NCBI GenBank assembly: GCA_910577825.1
Contig: CAJTOK010000068.1
Location: 1-8,619 of the forward strand
DNA length: 8,619 bases
Direction: 5' to 3'
DNA from: an uncultured Lachnospiraceae bacterium
GTDB lineage: Bacteria; Bacillota; Clostridia; Lachnospirales; Lachnospiraceae
Shown: positions 1 to 6,849 of the stretch, piece after piece
Layout: each line of letters starts with the position of its first letter
Numbering within the stretch: position 1 is the stretch's first letter
Notes under the pieces: generated by a model
The model's database searches: none
Seen by the model: the letters and a program-made list of their open reading frames with translations, nothing else
What the model was told of the DNA's origin: nothing
Program-made: the position numbers and the translations under genes

Positions 1-58
1 AAAACAATCATAACTCTTATATTTTCATGAACGTAATTTTCTATTAAATTTATATTTT

Positions 59-1459
59 TTATTTTGTGTAATTTAAACTATTAATCATATTCTGCACGAT
101 TTCTAATATACGTTTAGAAGAAAATGCATCTTGATATTGATGTACTTGATCACATACCCACTTACGTTTTTCTTTAAAATCATCTTTTCCAGAAAGAATG
201 CTACTTATTTCTAACTGAAGTTCTTTAGTATGACAAACTGCAACTCCTGGAGTCCACTGTTCTAATGGTTCTAATAAAAAACCACGTTCAGATGCATAAA
301 TATCTGCATCTGCATTTAAAAATATAATTGGTCTATCTAAAAGAAGATAATCAAAATAAACAGATGAATAATCTGTAATTAAAATATCAGCGGAGTTTAA
401 ATATTCATATAAATCTTTTTCTGCAAAATTTTCATCTTTTAAAATTTTTATAGTATCGTTTTCTTTTAATTCTTCTGGTATGCACTGATAATCATAAGCA
501 TGAATTTTTAATAAAAATAGAATTTTATTTTCTTTACAATACAAGCTAAAATCCTTAAAATTAAAATCATCAAAATTAAAAAGATATCCTTTTTTATCTC
601 CTTCTTTTTCACCATATACTGTTTTTTTGAAAGTTGGCATATAAAGTATTATTTTTTTTCCTTTGCTTTCTGGAAATATTTCTTCTAAATTTTTTTTCCC
701 ATTACTTAAAAGAAGAAGATCATTTCTTGGATAACCCGTAATTTCAAATAGATTTTGAGGAATCCCATAGGAAGCACCCATAAGTAGATTATAAAAATGA
801 CCTAAAGAAATAACTTTATTCATAATTAACCATCGTTTATGTTGTTCTTCTATAAGGTTATAATCCATAAGACTATAGTTACTAGTATAATTCAGTCCTT
901 TTAATGGAAATCCATGCCAAAGCTGTATGTTAATTTTGTCTGGTAAATTAACTTCTTTTCCAATATGAGTATAGATAATAACTTTACTAGTCAATATATC
1001 ATAAAAATAAGTTTCATCCTTTCTAATATTGATATTTAATAGTAGTAAATTTATATCTTGTAGATAATTTTGATGCATATGCTGTAATGCATATGCATTA
1101 CAGCCCGAAAAATTTTCTGATATTAGCACTACTTTATTTGGTATAATATTAAAATCCTTATATGAGGAATAGTCATAATCTTTTATAAAAAATACACCTT
1201 CATATTCTAAGGCAACATGAAATTTTCGATATCCCATTTGAAGCATTTGAGATACAATTTCTATATTATACATACTAGTAACAAGGATTTCTGCTTGTTC
1301 TATATAAATTGGTTTTTTAATTTCTTTTTGTAAGTAAAAAGTACCCCATTTTTTAGGATTATTGTCAAAAAAATAGTCAATTTCATTTTGTTTAATTAAA
1401 TGATTTTCAAGTATAGATTCTGCCATTTTCGATGCACCAAATAATATGTATTTTTTCAT
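59..1459 (-). CDS. CDP-glycerol glycerophosphotransferase-family protein
   Basis: A 466-residue protein that by family would move glycerol phosphate (or a similar polyol phosphate) from a CDP-linked donor onto a surface polymer at the inner face of the membrane. Residues 1-100 look like a Rossmann-type domain (YILFGASKMAESIL, then IDYFFDNNPKKWG), common at the N-terminus of such transferases. Residues 105-450 carry the family signatures: WHGFPLKGLNY (181-191; the histidine of the HGxPLK motif is conserved), GYPRNDLLL (242-250), ILYMPTFK (271-278), LLKIH (316-320) and LITDYSSVYFDYLLLDRPIIF (360-380), followed by ERGFL (391-395). The start is set by AGGAG about 6 bases ahead of the ATG. No signal peptide or clear membrane segment is visible, so the protein is probably a peripheral membrane enzyme. 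It stands alone with no neighbouring polymer-export or tag genes and looks like plasmid cargo. Family assignment is firm; the exact acceptor (teichoic acid, capsule or O-antigen side group) is unknown. Confidence 0.88.
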   Translation of the reverse strand: MKKYILFGASKMAESILENHLIKQNEIDYFFDNNPKKWGTFYLQKEIKKPIYIEQAEILVTSMYNIEIVSQMLQMGYRKFHVALEYEGVFFIKDYDYSSYKDFNIIPNKVVLISENFSGCNAYALQHMHQNYLQDINLLLLNINIRKDETYFYDILTSKVIIYTHIGKEVNLPDKINIQLWHGFPLKGLNYTSNYSLMDYNLIEEQHKRWLIMNKVISLGHFYNLLMGASYGIPQNLFEITGYPRNDLLLLSNGKKNLEEIFPESKGKKIILYMPTFKKTVYGEKEGDKKGYLFNFDDFNFKDFSLYCKENKILFLLKIHAYDYQCIPEELKENDTIKILKDENFAEKDLYEYLNSADILITDYSSVYFDYLLLDRPIIFLNADADIYASERGFLLEPLEQWTPGVAVCHTKELQLEISSILSGKDDFKEKRKWVCDQVHQYQDAFSSKRILEIVQNMINSLNYTK

Positions 1460-1489
1460 TAAATTCTCCTATTATATTAGTTACTGTTA

Positions 1490-1541
1490 TTTAGGTCTCC
1501 AAATGATAACCATTTGGAGACTTAAAAATACTCCAATTATA
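1490..1541 (-). promoter_or_regulatory. Promoter and leader hairpin of the glycerophosphotransferase gene
   Basis: On the minus strand a perfect TATAAT (plus positions 1536-1541) is preceded by weak -35 candidates: TGTAAA at 16 bases or TTGCTG at 20 bases. Just downstream is a perfect 11-bp stem (1495-1505 with 1511-1521, 5-base loop) that extends with one G-T pair and A-T pairs to 1490-1526. The transcript would therefore begin with this hairpin, about 30 bases ahead of the AGGAG and ATG. No U-run follows on either strand, so a simple terminator is unlikely. An mRNA-stabilising 5' stem or an operator is more plausible. Confidence 0.5.
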
Positions 1542-1740
1542 CTATCCTTTATACATTTTTACAGCAAAAACAAAAATATGTATTAAAAAACACTTTAAAA
1601 TCCATAAAACTGATAATAAACAAAATCTTAAAATCTAGTTTATTATTATCTACCTATATATATCGGCTTCTTTACAAATTTACATAAGACTTTATAGAAA
1701 AAAATAATTTTACTACATTTTTAAGCAAAAATATATAGAA

Positions 1741-1818
1741 ATGGCAAACATTCTGGGTATTACAACGCAAACGCTACGAGTATATGAAGATGAAGGCAGG
1801 ATTCCCTTCTTTCGTTAA
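1741..1818 (+). pseudogene. MerR-family regulator N-terminal remnant
   Basis: A 25-codon reading frame (stop TAA at 1816-1818) encodes a peptide containing NILGITTQTLRVYEDEGRI, which matches the helix-turn-helix and first wing of MerR-type regulators (pattern: A-x-x-L-G-I-x-x-x-T-L-R-x-Y-E-x-x-G). The same frame is open upstream to a stop at 1705-1707 but has no sensible start. A +1 shift after the final arginine gives V-N-G-G, resembling the usual R-x-x-G-G/Y segment, so both truncation and frameshift are likely. The dimerisation helix and effector domain are absent. The fragment abuts the transposase gene and shares its higher GC, so it probably arrived with the insertion sequence, either as a gene interrupted in an earlier host or as part of the element's left end. 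Confidence 0.55.
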
Positions 1819-1829
1819 TGGAGGTATCA

Positions 1830-1846
1830 AAGCTACAGTGTAGCTT
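1830..1846 (+). promoter_or_regulatory. Hairpin ahead of the transposase ribosome site
   Basis: AAGCTAC AGT GTAGCTT forms a perfect 7-bp stem with a 3-base loop. It ends 5 bases before the AGAAGG (1852-1857) that serves the ATG at 1866. Such stems in insertion-sequence leaders often dampen transposase translation from outside transcripts; that role here is inference. Confidence 0.4.
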
Positions 1847-1865
1847 GGGAAAGAAGGTAATCTCT

Positions 1866-3443
1866 ATGTCATTCAAAGAAAACGCTTACCAGCAAATGTC
1901 ATTTACAGATAGCTTTTCTGGATTAACCACCAGAGAACAAGAAGTACTGGAAAAATCATGGGCAAAAGTATTTGCCGATGAAATATTTCCTGCCATTGAT
2001 GAAAAGCGTTTTTCTGTCTTATACAGTGATAAGGCATCCAGACCGAATTCTCCGGTCAATGTGATTGTTGGTGCACTCATTATCAAAGAACTTTTTGATT
2101 ATTCTGATGATGAAATGGTTGAAAATCTTATGCTGGATTTTCGGATTCAGTACGCACTGCATACAACAAGTTTTGAAGAACAGCCTTTGAGTGACAAGAC
2201 CTTAAGCCGTTTCCGTAAGCGGTGTTATGATTATGAAACACTACACAACAAGGATCTCTACCACGATTGTGTGAAAGATTTAAGCGCTTCCATTGCAAAA
2301 CTGATGGGGATCAGCGGTAAAGTCAGACGTATGGATTCCATGATGATCGAATCCAACATCCGCAAACTCAGCCGGATGGAACTGATATACACCTGCATCG
2401 CAAAGCTGGCGGTGTATGTGGATAAAATCAATGATTCTGCTCTGTCTGACGATTTAAAACACTATATCGATCCTAACGATTTTAACAGAATGATTTATCA
2501 TCAGCGCAGTACCGATGCAGATGAGCGCATGAAGCAACTCTTAACGGATGCAGATAAACTTGTTACCTTGTGTGAGTCTGGTTACAATGATTCAACAGAG
2601 TATGATCTGTTTGCCAGATGCCTGTCAGAGCAGACCATTGTTGAAAATGGAAACCGCAGACTCCGCACAAAAGAAGACGGCGGCATGAAATCATCCATGA
2701 TGCAGAATCCCTCCGATCCCGAAGCGACTTTTCGGAGCAAAGCAGGAAAAGAGCACCGGGGATATGCTGCCAATCTTGAAGAATCCGTTGGAGCCAATGG
2801 TTCGGTTGTAACAGAATACCAGTATGAGCAAAACAACCATGGTGACAGCCAGTTTATCCAGGAGCATCTTGAGCAGATGGATAAACAAGAAGAACGGACT
2901 GTTATCGTTGCGGATGGAGCATACAGCGGAACAGGAAACACGCAGCTTGCAGATGATAAAAACGTAGAACTGATTACCACAAGCCTGACAGGGAAACCGG
3001 CTCTGGATATCCTTGCTGATTTTGCATTCAACGAAGAAGGAACAAAAGTCCTCCGATGTCCAGCCGGTCATGCACCCAAAAGCTGTTCTTATATGAAACA
3101 AAGCAATCAGTGTGCCGTTTCCTTTCTGCATGAACAGTGTGCCGGCTGTCCGTATCAGGAGCAATGCAAGCCAAAAATATTTAAGAAGGTTGCAAAAATA
3201 GTAACATCCAAAGCAGCACATGAACGTGCGAAAATCCAGCGGAACATGGACAGCGAAGAATTCAAAAATTACGCAAGACTCCGAAATGGAGTGGAAACTG
3301 TTCCGTCAAATATCCGTAAGAATTACCATTTGGAAAAGATGCCCCGTGGGAAACAGCGTGGCAAGTTCTTTTTTGGATCCAAAATAGCAGCGTTGAATTT
3401 CCGAAAACTCTTCAATTATGTGAAGGGCTTAGTACTTGCATAA
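1866..3443 (+). CDS. IS1182-family transposase (DDE, zinc-cluster type)
   Basis: A 525-residue transposase that would cut and rejoin the ends of its own element. The N-terminal part (1-130) carries the family's conserved VIVGALIIKELFDYSDDEM and LSDKTLSRFRKRC segments. The RNase-H-like catalytic core gives D157 (VRRMDSMMIE), D350 (VIVADGAYSG) and E477 (LRNGVETVPSNIRK) as the likely DDE triad. Before the glutamate lies a cysteine cluster (C398, C407, C416, C425, C428, C434; QCAGCPYQEQC) typical of the DDE_Tnp_1_6/IS1182 type. The length is full for the family and no frameshift is seen. An upstream in-frame ATG at 1818 would add 16 residues, but it overlaps the MerR stop and lacks a ribosome site. 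ATG 1866 has AGAAGG 8 bases ahead and was chosen. GC is clearly above that of neighbouring genes, consistent with recent transfer from a higher-GC Clostridia-type host. Confidence 0.93.
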   Translation: MSFKENAYQQMSFTDSFSGLTTREQEVLEKSWAKVFADEIFPAIDEKRFSVLYSDKASRPNSPVNVIVGALIIKELFDYSDDEMVENLMLDFRIQYALHTTSFEEQPLSDKTLSRFRKRCYDYETLHNKDLYHDCVKDLSASIAKLMGISGKVRRMDSMMIESNIRKLSRMELIYTCIAKLAVYVDKINDSALSDDLKHYIDPNDFNRMIYHQRSTDADERMKQLLTDADKLVTLCESGYNDSTEYDLFARCLSEQTIVENGNRRLRTKEDGGMKSSMMQNPSDPEATFRSKAGKEHRGYAANLEESVGANGSVVTEYQYEQNNHGDSQFIQEHLEQMDKQEERTVIVADGAYSGTGNTQLADDKNVELITTSLTGKPALDILADFAFNEEGTKVLRCPAGHAPKSCSYMKQSNQCAVSFLHEQCAGCPYQEQCKPKIFKKVAKIVTSKAAHERAKIQRNMDSEEFKNYARLRNGVETVPSNIRKNYHLEKMPRGKQRGKFFFGSKIAALNFRKLFNYVKGLVLA

Positions 3444-3529
3444 AACAAGGCAGCGAATACCCGGCATATATGCTCAAAAGTTCGGCGATATACTACAAAA
3501 TATGAATTTTTCAAGGTACTATAGGAATA

Positions 3530-3558
3530 GGGGCAAATTTATTTATGGTTTTGACCCC
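3530..3558. repeat. GGGG/CCCC inverted repeat at right edge of the IS1182 block
   Basis: GGGGCAAA (3530-3537) and TTTTGACCCC (3549-3558) are inverted copies that differ by one bulged base. They lie about 90 bases after the transposase stop, where GC falls back to the local level. This could be the element's right-end structure. The next gene's ATG (3545) lies in the loop. Confidence 0.4.
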
Positions 3559-4549
3559 AACATCATTATTATATAACTATGTTAATTATTTAAGTAATAT
3601 TAGTAAAGTTAAATATAGTTCTTTTATTGAACTATATAATGATGAAAATGTTATTGAAAATATTATTTCTAAAAAAATGGATATCCCACTTTTAGAGAAT
3701 AATTTAAATACTTTTTTTTCAGACCAATCCATCATTTATATTCTTGTAAAAGAATGGTTAAATAAATATTCTTTAGATCAGAATGATGATTTAAAAAAGC
3801 CTCTTTTAAAGAAATGGTTGGATCAATATTTTTTAGAAAACTTCTCTATACAATTAAATGCGTTACAAGACTTACGTGAAATGATTTTAGAAGAAATTAT
3901 GGAAGAATTTTATTCCGTAGAATGTGCCAATAAACCTGATATTTCTGAAGAAAGGTTACAAGATCCAGATTTAAGAAAGTTATATTGTTCTACTTTAGAA
4001 AAATGGCAGTCTGAGCAAATTAAATTTAATCGTTTACGTAAAGAGCTTTTAATGGAATGGTTACATACACATTTTCCAGAGTTTCGATTGTATCAAGCTA
4101 TGAATATATTTTTTAATTATTTGGAAGATACACCTTTCAGAATACTTATTGATGATTTAAAAAAATATGCAGAAAAATGTTTTCTTCCTCAAATACAAGA
4201 AAAAATCTGTGAATCATCAAAACCACAATTAAATTACTTAAAATTATTATATTTATTTATTCAAAAAAACTTAAATGATTCTAAAAATAGTACATGGATT
4301 TGGGAAGGACAAGAAGAACGAGGCGAAAAAGAATATTGTTATTATTTACACTATAAAGTGGGATTAGAAAAGTTTAATCAATTTCTTTCCAAAAATTCTT
4401 ATGATACACTTGGAAAAGAAAAATTTGATAAATTAGTAAAAGATAATAACGTATTAAAAATACCGAATGGAAAAGCAAATACTTATAAGCGTAATAAGGT
4501 ATCCACTTATGTTTTTATAAAAAAAGAATTAGATCTTTTTTCTAAATAA
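3545..4549 (+). CDS. Unrecognised helical protein, possibly 5'-truncated by the IS
   Basis: A 334-residue product I do not recognise. It is lysine/glutamate rich and almost wholly helical in character, with no signal peptide or membrane span. Three similar 13-residue segments stand out: LVKEWLNKYSLDQ (67-79), LLKKWLDQYFLEN (87-99) and LLMEWLHTHFPEF (168-180), suggesting repeated helical units. The last 70 residues (from about 265: YYLHYKVGLEKFNQFL, then LGKEKFDKLVKDNNVLKI and a basic NTYKRNK stretch ending in STYVFI) read like a C-terminal winged helix, as found after plasmid or phage primase/helicase ATPase domains. That likeness is only impressionistic. The ATG lies within the IS right-edge hairpin, the AGGGG ahead of it is 11 bases away, and the frame is open upstream to 3506. 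The first few residues are therefore probably IS-derived and the native N-terminus may be lost. A strong terminator follows. Confidence 0.6.
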   Translation: MVLTPTSLLYNYVNYLSNISKVKYSSFIELYNDENVIENIISKKMDIPLLENNLNTFFSDQSIIYILVKEWLNKYSLDQNDDLKKPLLKKWLDQYFLENFSIQLNALQDLREMILEEIMEEFYSVECANKPDISEERLQDPDLRKLYCSTLEKWQSEQIKFNRLRKELLMEWLHTHFPEFRLYQAMNIFFNYLEDTPFRILIDDLKKYAEKCFLPQIQEKICESSKPQLNYLKLLYLFIQKNLNDSKNSTWIWEGQEERGEKEYCYYLHYKVGLEKFNQFLSKNSYDTLGKEKFDKLVKDNNVLKIPNGKANTYKRNKVSTYVFIKKELDLFSK

Positions 4550-4580
4550 TAATATAAAACTAATTTTTCATTATTTCGTA

Positions 4581-4628
4581 TCCTCATAAGATATTCTTTT
4601 ATCATAGTAAATCTTATGAGGAATTTTT
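4581..4628 (+). terminator. Rho-independent terminator after the 3545-4549 gene
   Basis: TCCTCATAAGAT (4581-4592) pairs perfectly with ATCTTATGAGGA (4611-4622) to give a 12-bp stem with an 18-base loop. It is followed by ATTTTTAT and lies about 30 bases beyond the stop codon. Confidence 0.8.
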
Positions 4629-5539
4629 ATGTATTACTTTTTATAATTATTTCATTTAATTTCATCTTAATTTATTAAAACTATAATATTAGTTTATAAA
4701 ATACTCTTAGTTTTTAGAATTTCATATTTCATATTTCGTATTTTTATTTTCAATTCTTTATTTTGCAAGTATATAATAGCTTATCTATATATATCCTAAT
4801 AGCACATCTATCGTTCTTAATTATATCTTATTCCACTATTTTTTATGGATAAATATTTTGTTTTTGCAATTTGCATTTTCTGATTTGTACTTATATATTC
4901 TTAACATCCACTATTGTCATTTTTCTATTTTTGATTTTCTATATACTATATATCATTTTTTCAAAAACGTTTCCTATGCTGTAAGTAAACTATCCATCTA
5001 TCCAGAAACTATATTTTTTAAAAATGGTTTTTATCGGTTTTCGTAACTTACGTACAAAAATAATATGTACCTATTTTTGATTTTCATGTTCTCATACAAA
5101 TATACAAGAAATCTATTTTAAGCTGCTTAATCCATTGTCTAAAATCAACAGGATTGCAAATCCGTTTTTACATCTAAAATTATTCTTGTTAAGTGTACCA
5201 TTTTTGAAGTTTTTCACAGAGAAGATTTTGAATATAGGAAAACTATATTCATTATTCATATGTAAAGTAGGATATATTTTTTTATTTCTACAATTACATA
5301 TATGTAAATCCATGAAATAATTTTATCTAAAGAAGTGGGAGTTTCTTAAAAAATTCGGTATTTGGGTTCTCACTTAGAAAGGTATGATTTTTTGCATTAC
5401 TATATTAGGATATTTTTATTGATTATTTTGATTACTTTTTTCAGGAAGTATTTTTACTGATATTGGATAAAAGACTTTCATTTAACAAAGAAAAAATGTG
5501 TGACAAAAAATTTACAATATAAGTAGCTAAATCTAGGGG
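4629..5539. other. AT-rich stretch without a convincing gene
   Basis: About 900 bases of very AT-rich DNA. Open frames of about 60 codons occur on both strands (4858-5046 plus; 5135-5320 plus, opposed by 5113-5313 minus). They lack ribosome sites and have low-complexity F/L/I/Y-rich composition, so I do not call them genes. Small structures include an inverted repeat CAAAAATA (5055-5062) with TATTTTTG (5072-5079), and an 18-base stretch AAGAA-GTGGGAGT-TTCTT (5330-5347). The latter and the text after it resemble the end of a decayed gene or insertion-sequence tip, but nothing decisive is present. Confidence 0.45.
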
Positions 5540-5544
5540 TAATT

Positions 5545-5596
5545 AGGTTACATTAGTTAAAAAATAAGAAATTAAAAAATATGTTTTGCGTAACCT
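5545..5596. other. Candidate origin of transfer (oriT)
   Basis: AGGTTAC (5545-5551) and GTAACCT (5590-5596) form a 7-bp inverted repeat about 130 bases ahead of the mobilization genes, where oriT normally lies. The right arm runs into TAACCTGT, which matches seven of eight positions of the YATCCTGY nick-region consensus known from RP4/Ti-type (MOBP) systems. A possible -35 (TTGCGT, 5586-5591) with an AT-rich -10 near 5609-5614 overlaps the right arm, which would allow autoregulation of the mobilization operon. The position and the relaxase class support the call, but the nick site itself is unproven. Confidence 0.4.
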
Positions 5597-5637
5597 GTTA
5601 ATAAAATATATTTATTAAATAATTATATTAAATAGAT

Positions 5638-5687
5638 AATTTAATATATAATTAATAATTAAATTAAGTATATATTATTAATTATAT
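5638..5687. promoter_or_regulatory. Nested AT-only inverted repeats ahead of the mobilization operon
   Basis: A perfect 14-bp inverted repeat (5646-5659 with 5674-5687, 14-base spacer) overlaps a second 8-bp one (AATTTAAT 5638-5645 with ATTAAATT 5658-5665). They sit 36-85 bases before the first mobilization gene. Placement suggests operator sites for the ribbon-helix-helix protein encoded just downstream, or an easily melted DNA segment for relaxation. Being pure A/T they carry some risk of chance symmetry. Confidence 0.45.
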
Positions 5688-5723
5688 CTAAATATTACTT
5701 TATATATTGAGGAGATAATTACT

Positions 5724-5996
5724 ATGAGTACAAAAAATAAGAATACTTATTTATCTATTAGAATTTCACAAAAAGATAAAGCTAAAATAGAAAAAGAAGC
5801 TAAAAATCTTGATATGAAAATATCTGAGTATGTACGTAAAGCTTGCTTAGATTCAAAAGTAAAAAGAAATATACGACTTCAATTAGTATCTGTAACAACG
5901 ATTTTACAAGAAGTGTCTAATTATATAAAAATAAATTATAATGGAGATAAATTTATAGAGGGAGCTGTAAAAAAATTATGGGACAACTTATTATAA
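5724..5996 (+). CDS. Ribbon-helix-helix plasmid mobilization protein (MobC-like)
   Basis: A 90-residue basic protein. Residues 8-15 (TYLSIRIS) form the DNA-reading beta strand. Residues 16-29 (QKDKAKIEKEAKNL) and 33-44 (ISEYVRKACLDS) form the two helices of a ribbon-helix-helix fold, with the G/S-x-x-I-S-E-Y-V-R-K pattern typical of MobC-type relaxosome accessory proteins. The remainder (50-90) is helical and may contact the relaxase. A good GAGGAG (5709-5714) lies 9 bases before the ATG. The gene overlaps the relaxase gene by 19 bases, so the two are translationally coupled. Expected role: bind near oriT, help the relaxase open the nick region and repress its own operon. Confidence 0.82.
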   Translation: MSTKNKNTYLSIRISQKDKAKIEKEAKNLDMKISEYVRKACLDSKVKRNIRLQLVSVTTILQEVSNYIKINYNGDKFIEGAVKKLWDNLL

Positions 5997-6547
5997 ATAT
6001 AGTGACAAATTATTATATTGATAATACAGCTATTAAAAATCTTTTTCGATATATTGCAGGGGAAGGAAAGAATAAAGGGAAAGAACGTCTTAGATTTTCT
6101 AGTGCAAAAGGACTTAGTTTTAATTATAAAGAAGCAGCACTTCAATTGATTATTATGCAAGAGATACTAGAAAAAACTGCTGGTAGGAGAGTTTATCATA
6201 TGGTAGTTTCTTTTCCAGAAAATTTTAAAGAAGATAAAGATGGTAGATTTATAGATTTGGTAGCATATTCCATAGCTAATGTACTTTTTAGGGATTATCA
6301 AGTATTTTATGGTATCCATACATCAACAGATAATATACATATTCATTTTGCATTTAATGCAGTTAGTTATAGAAATGGAAAAAAGTGGCATAAAAGTCTA
6401 GCAGAGTTTAAAGAATTTAAAAATGAAATACTATATATTGTAAATGATACTTTAGTTCGATATGGATATGAAAAAATGACATTAAAGAAATATTCTAGAG
6501 AGGAAGAAGAAAAAAGCAAAGATTATTTTACTTATAAAAATCTGTAA
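5978..6547 (+). CDS. Small MOBP-type relaxase (Relaxase/Mobilization nuclease domain)
   Basis: A 189-residue relaxase that would nick one strand at oriT and remain covalently bound to the 5' end through a tyrosine. Visible motifs: IKNLFRYIAG (19-28), equivalent to the N-terminal catalytic-tyrosine segment (Y25 likely, with Y12/Y13 as alternatives); YHMVVSF (73-79), the conserved H-x-x-x-S-F strand; and GIHTSTDNIHIHFAFNAVSYRNGKKWH (starting at 112), the metal-binding histidine motif (H114, H121, H123). Only the nuclease domain is present. Most relatives run to 300-600 residues with a C-terminal helicase, primase or anchoring region, so this is a minimal form or a 3' truncation. No continuing frame is found downstream. 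It overlaps and is coupled to the ribbon-helix-helix gene. A GGGAG lies about 13 bases upstream of the ATG. Confidence 0.85.
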   Translation: MGQLIINIVTNYYIDNTAIKNLFRYIAGEGKNKGKERLRFSSAKGLSFNYKEAALQLIIMQEILEKTAGRRVYHMVVSFPENFKEDKDGRFIDLVAYSIANVLFRDYQVFYGIHTSTDNIHIHFAFNAVSYRNGKKWHKSLAEFKEFKNEILYIVNDTLVRYGYEKMTLKKYSREEEEKSKDYFTYKNL

Positions 6548-6558
6548 AAATAATTACC

Positions 6559-6669
6559 TTATTTACAGTAGTTGCAAAATAGACACACCTGTAAGAATAA
6601 GGGGACTATCTTCTTAGAGCTTTCTGCCATCTTATCAAATTGCCTTTGTTTTTTTTCTTTGTTATACAT
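6559..6669 (-). CDS. Possible 36-residue peptide or gene remnant
   Basis: An open frame on the minus strand between the relaxase gene and the IS3 element. It begins with ATG and has a basic, lysine-rich start (MYNKEKKQRQFDKMAE), a short hydrophobic run (IVPLFLQVCLF) and a cysteine-containing tail (CNYCK). Its base composition is less AT-skewed than the surroundings, and the sequence reads more like protein than like random AT-rich DNA. No ribosome site is seen. A second short frame with an ATG lies upstream on the same strand (about 6700-6775). I do not recognise it; it could be a fragment of a larger decayed gene. Confidence 0.25.
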   Translation of the reverse strand: MYNKEKKQRQFDKMAESSKKIVPLFLQVCLFCNYCK

Positions 6670-6801
6670 AGGATTTCTATATTAGAAACTTTTTATAGAT
6701 ATTTTTACATTTTCTATACACTCCTTGAAAGTATTTCTTGATATTTTATGTTTTCTCATTAAGGGTTTATTTTAAAAATTTAATTAATATATATAATAAG
6801 G

Positions 6802-6848
6802 TGGACCACTTTGTCAAGACAAATTTTTTAAAATTTTAAGTTGGATTT
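6802..6848. repeat. IS3 terminal inverted repeat (orfB-side end)
   Basis: Begins TGGACC, then has AAGACAAA, and ends TAAGTTGGATTT. These three blocks recur in the same order and nearly the same spacing (one-base difference) as the reverse complement of 8176-8223. Confidence 0.85.
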
Positions 6849-6849
6849 C

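Larger units (their letters stand above)
1741..3558 (+). mobile_element. IS1182-family insertion sequence (ends approximate)
   Basis: The block is assigned from its intact IS1182-type transposase and from a clear rise in GC compared with the AT-rich DNA on both sides. The left limit is placed where GC rises (the MerR remnant) and the right limit at the GGGG/CCCC hairpin at 3530-3558. I could not find matching terminal inverted repeats or a target-site duplication by eye, so both ends are uncertain by tens of bases and the left end may have been lost. Confidence 0.5.

Noticed and set aside
1886..2086. Open frame on the minus strand inside the transposase gene
   Set aside because: It lies wholly within the IS1182 transposase coding region, has no ribosome site and resembles no family; it is a shadow frame.
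2582..3221. Two long minus-strand frames (2582-3031 and 2691-3221)
   Set aside because: Both are opposite the intact transposase; the cysteine- and serine-rich products are typical antisense translations.
4858..5320. Three frames of about 61-66 codons in the AT-rich gap
   Set aside because: They are low-complexity F/L/I/Y/N-rich, lack ribosome sites, and two overlap on opposite strands.
5330..5386. Possible insertion-sequence tip or TnpB C-terminus remnant (GTGGGAG stretch)
   Set aside because: The text is suggestive of a decayed IS605-type end, but the hairpin is only 5 bp and no transposase or guide-RNA remnant could be identified nearby.
5936..6160. Minus-strand frame opposite the start of the relaxase gene
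   Set aside because: Shadow of the coupled mobilization genes; no start signal.
6542..6568. CTGTAAA/TTTACAG hairpin at the relaxase stop as a terminator
   Set aside because: The stem is weak, AT-rich and bulged, and no T-run follows.
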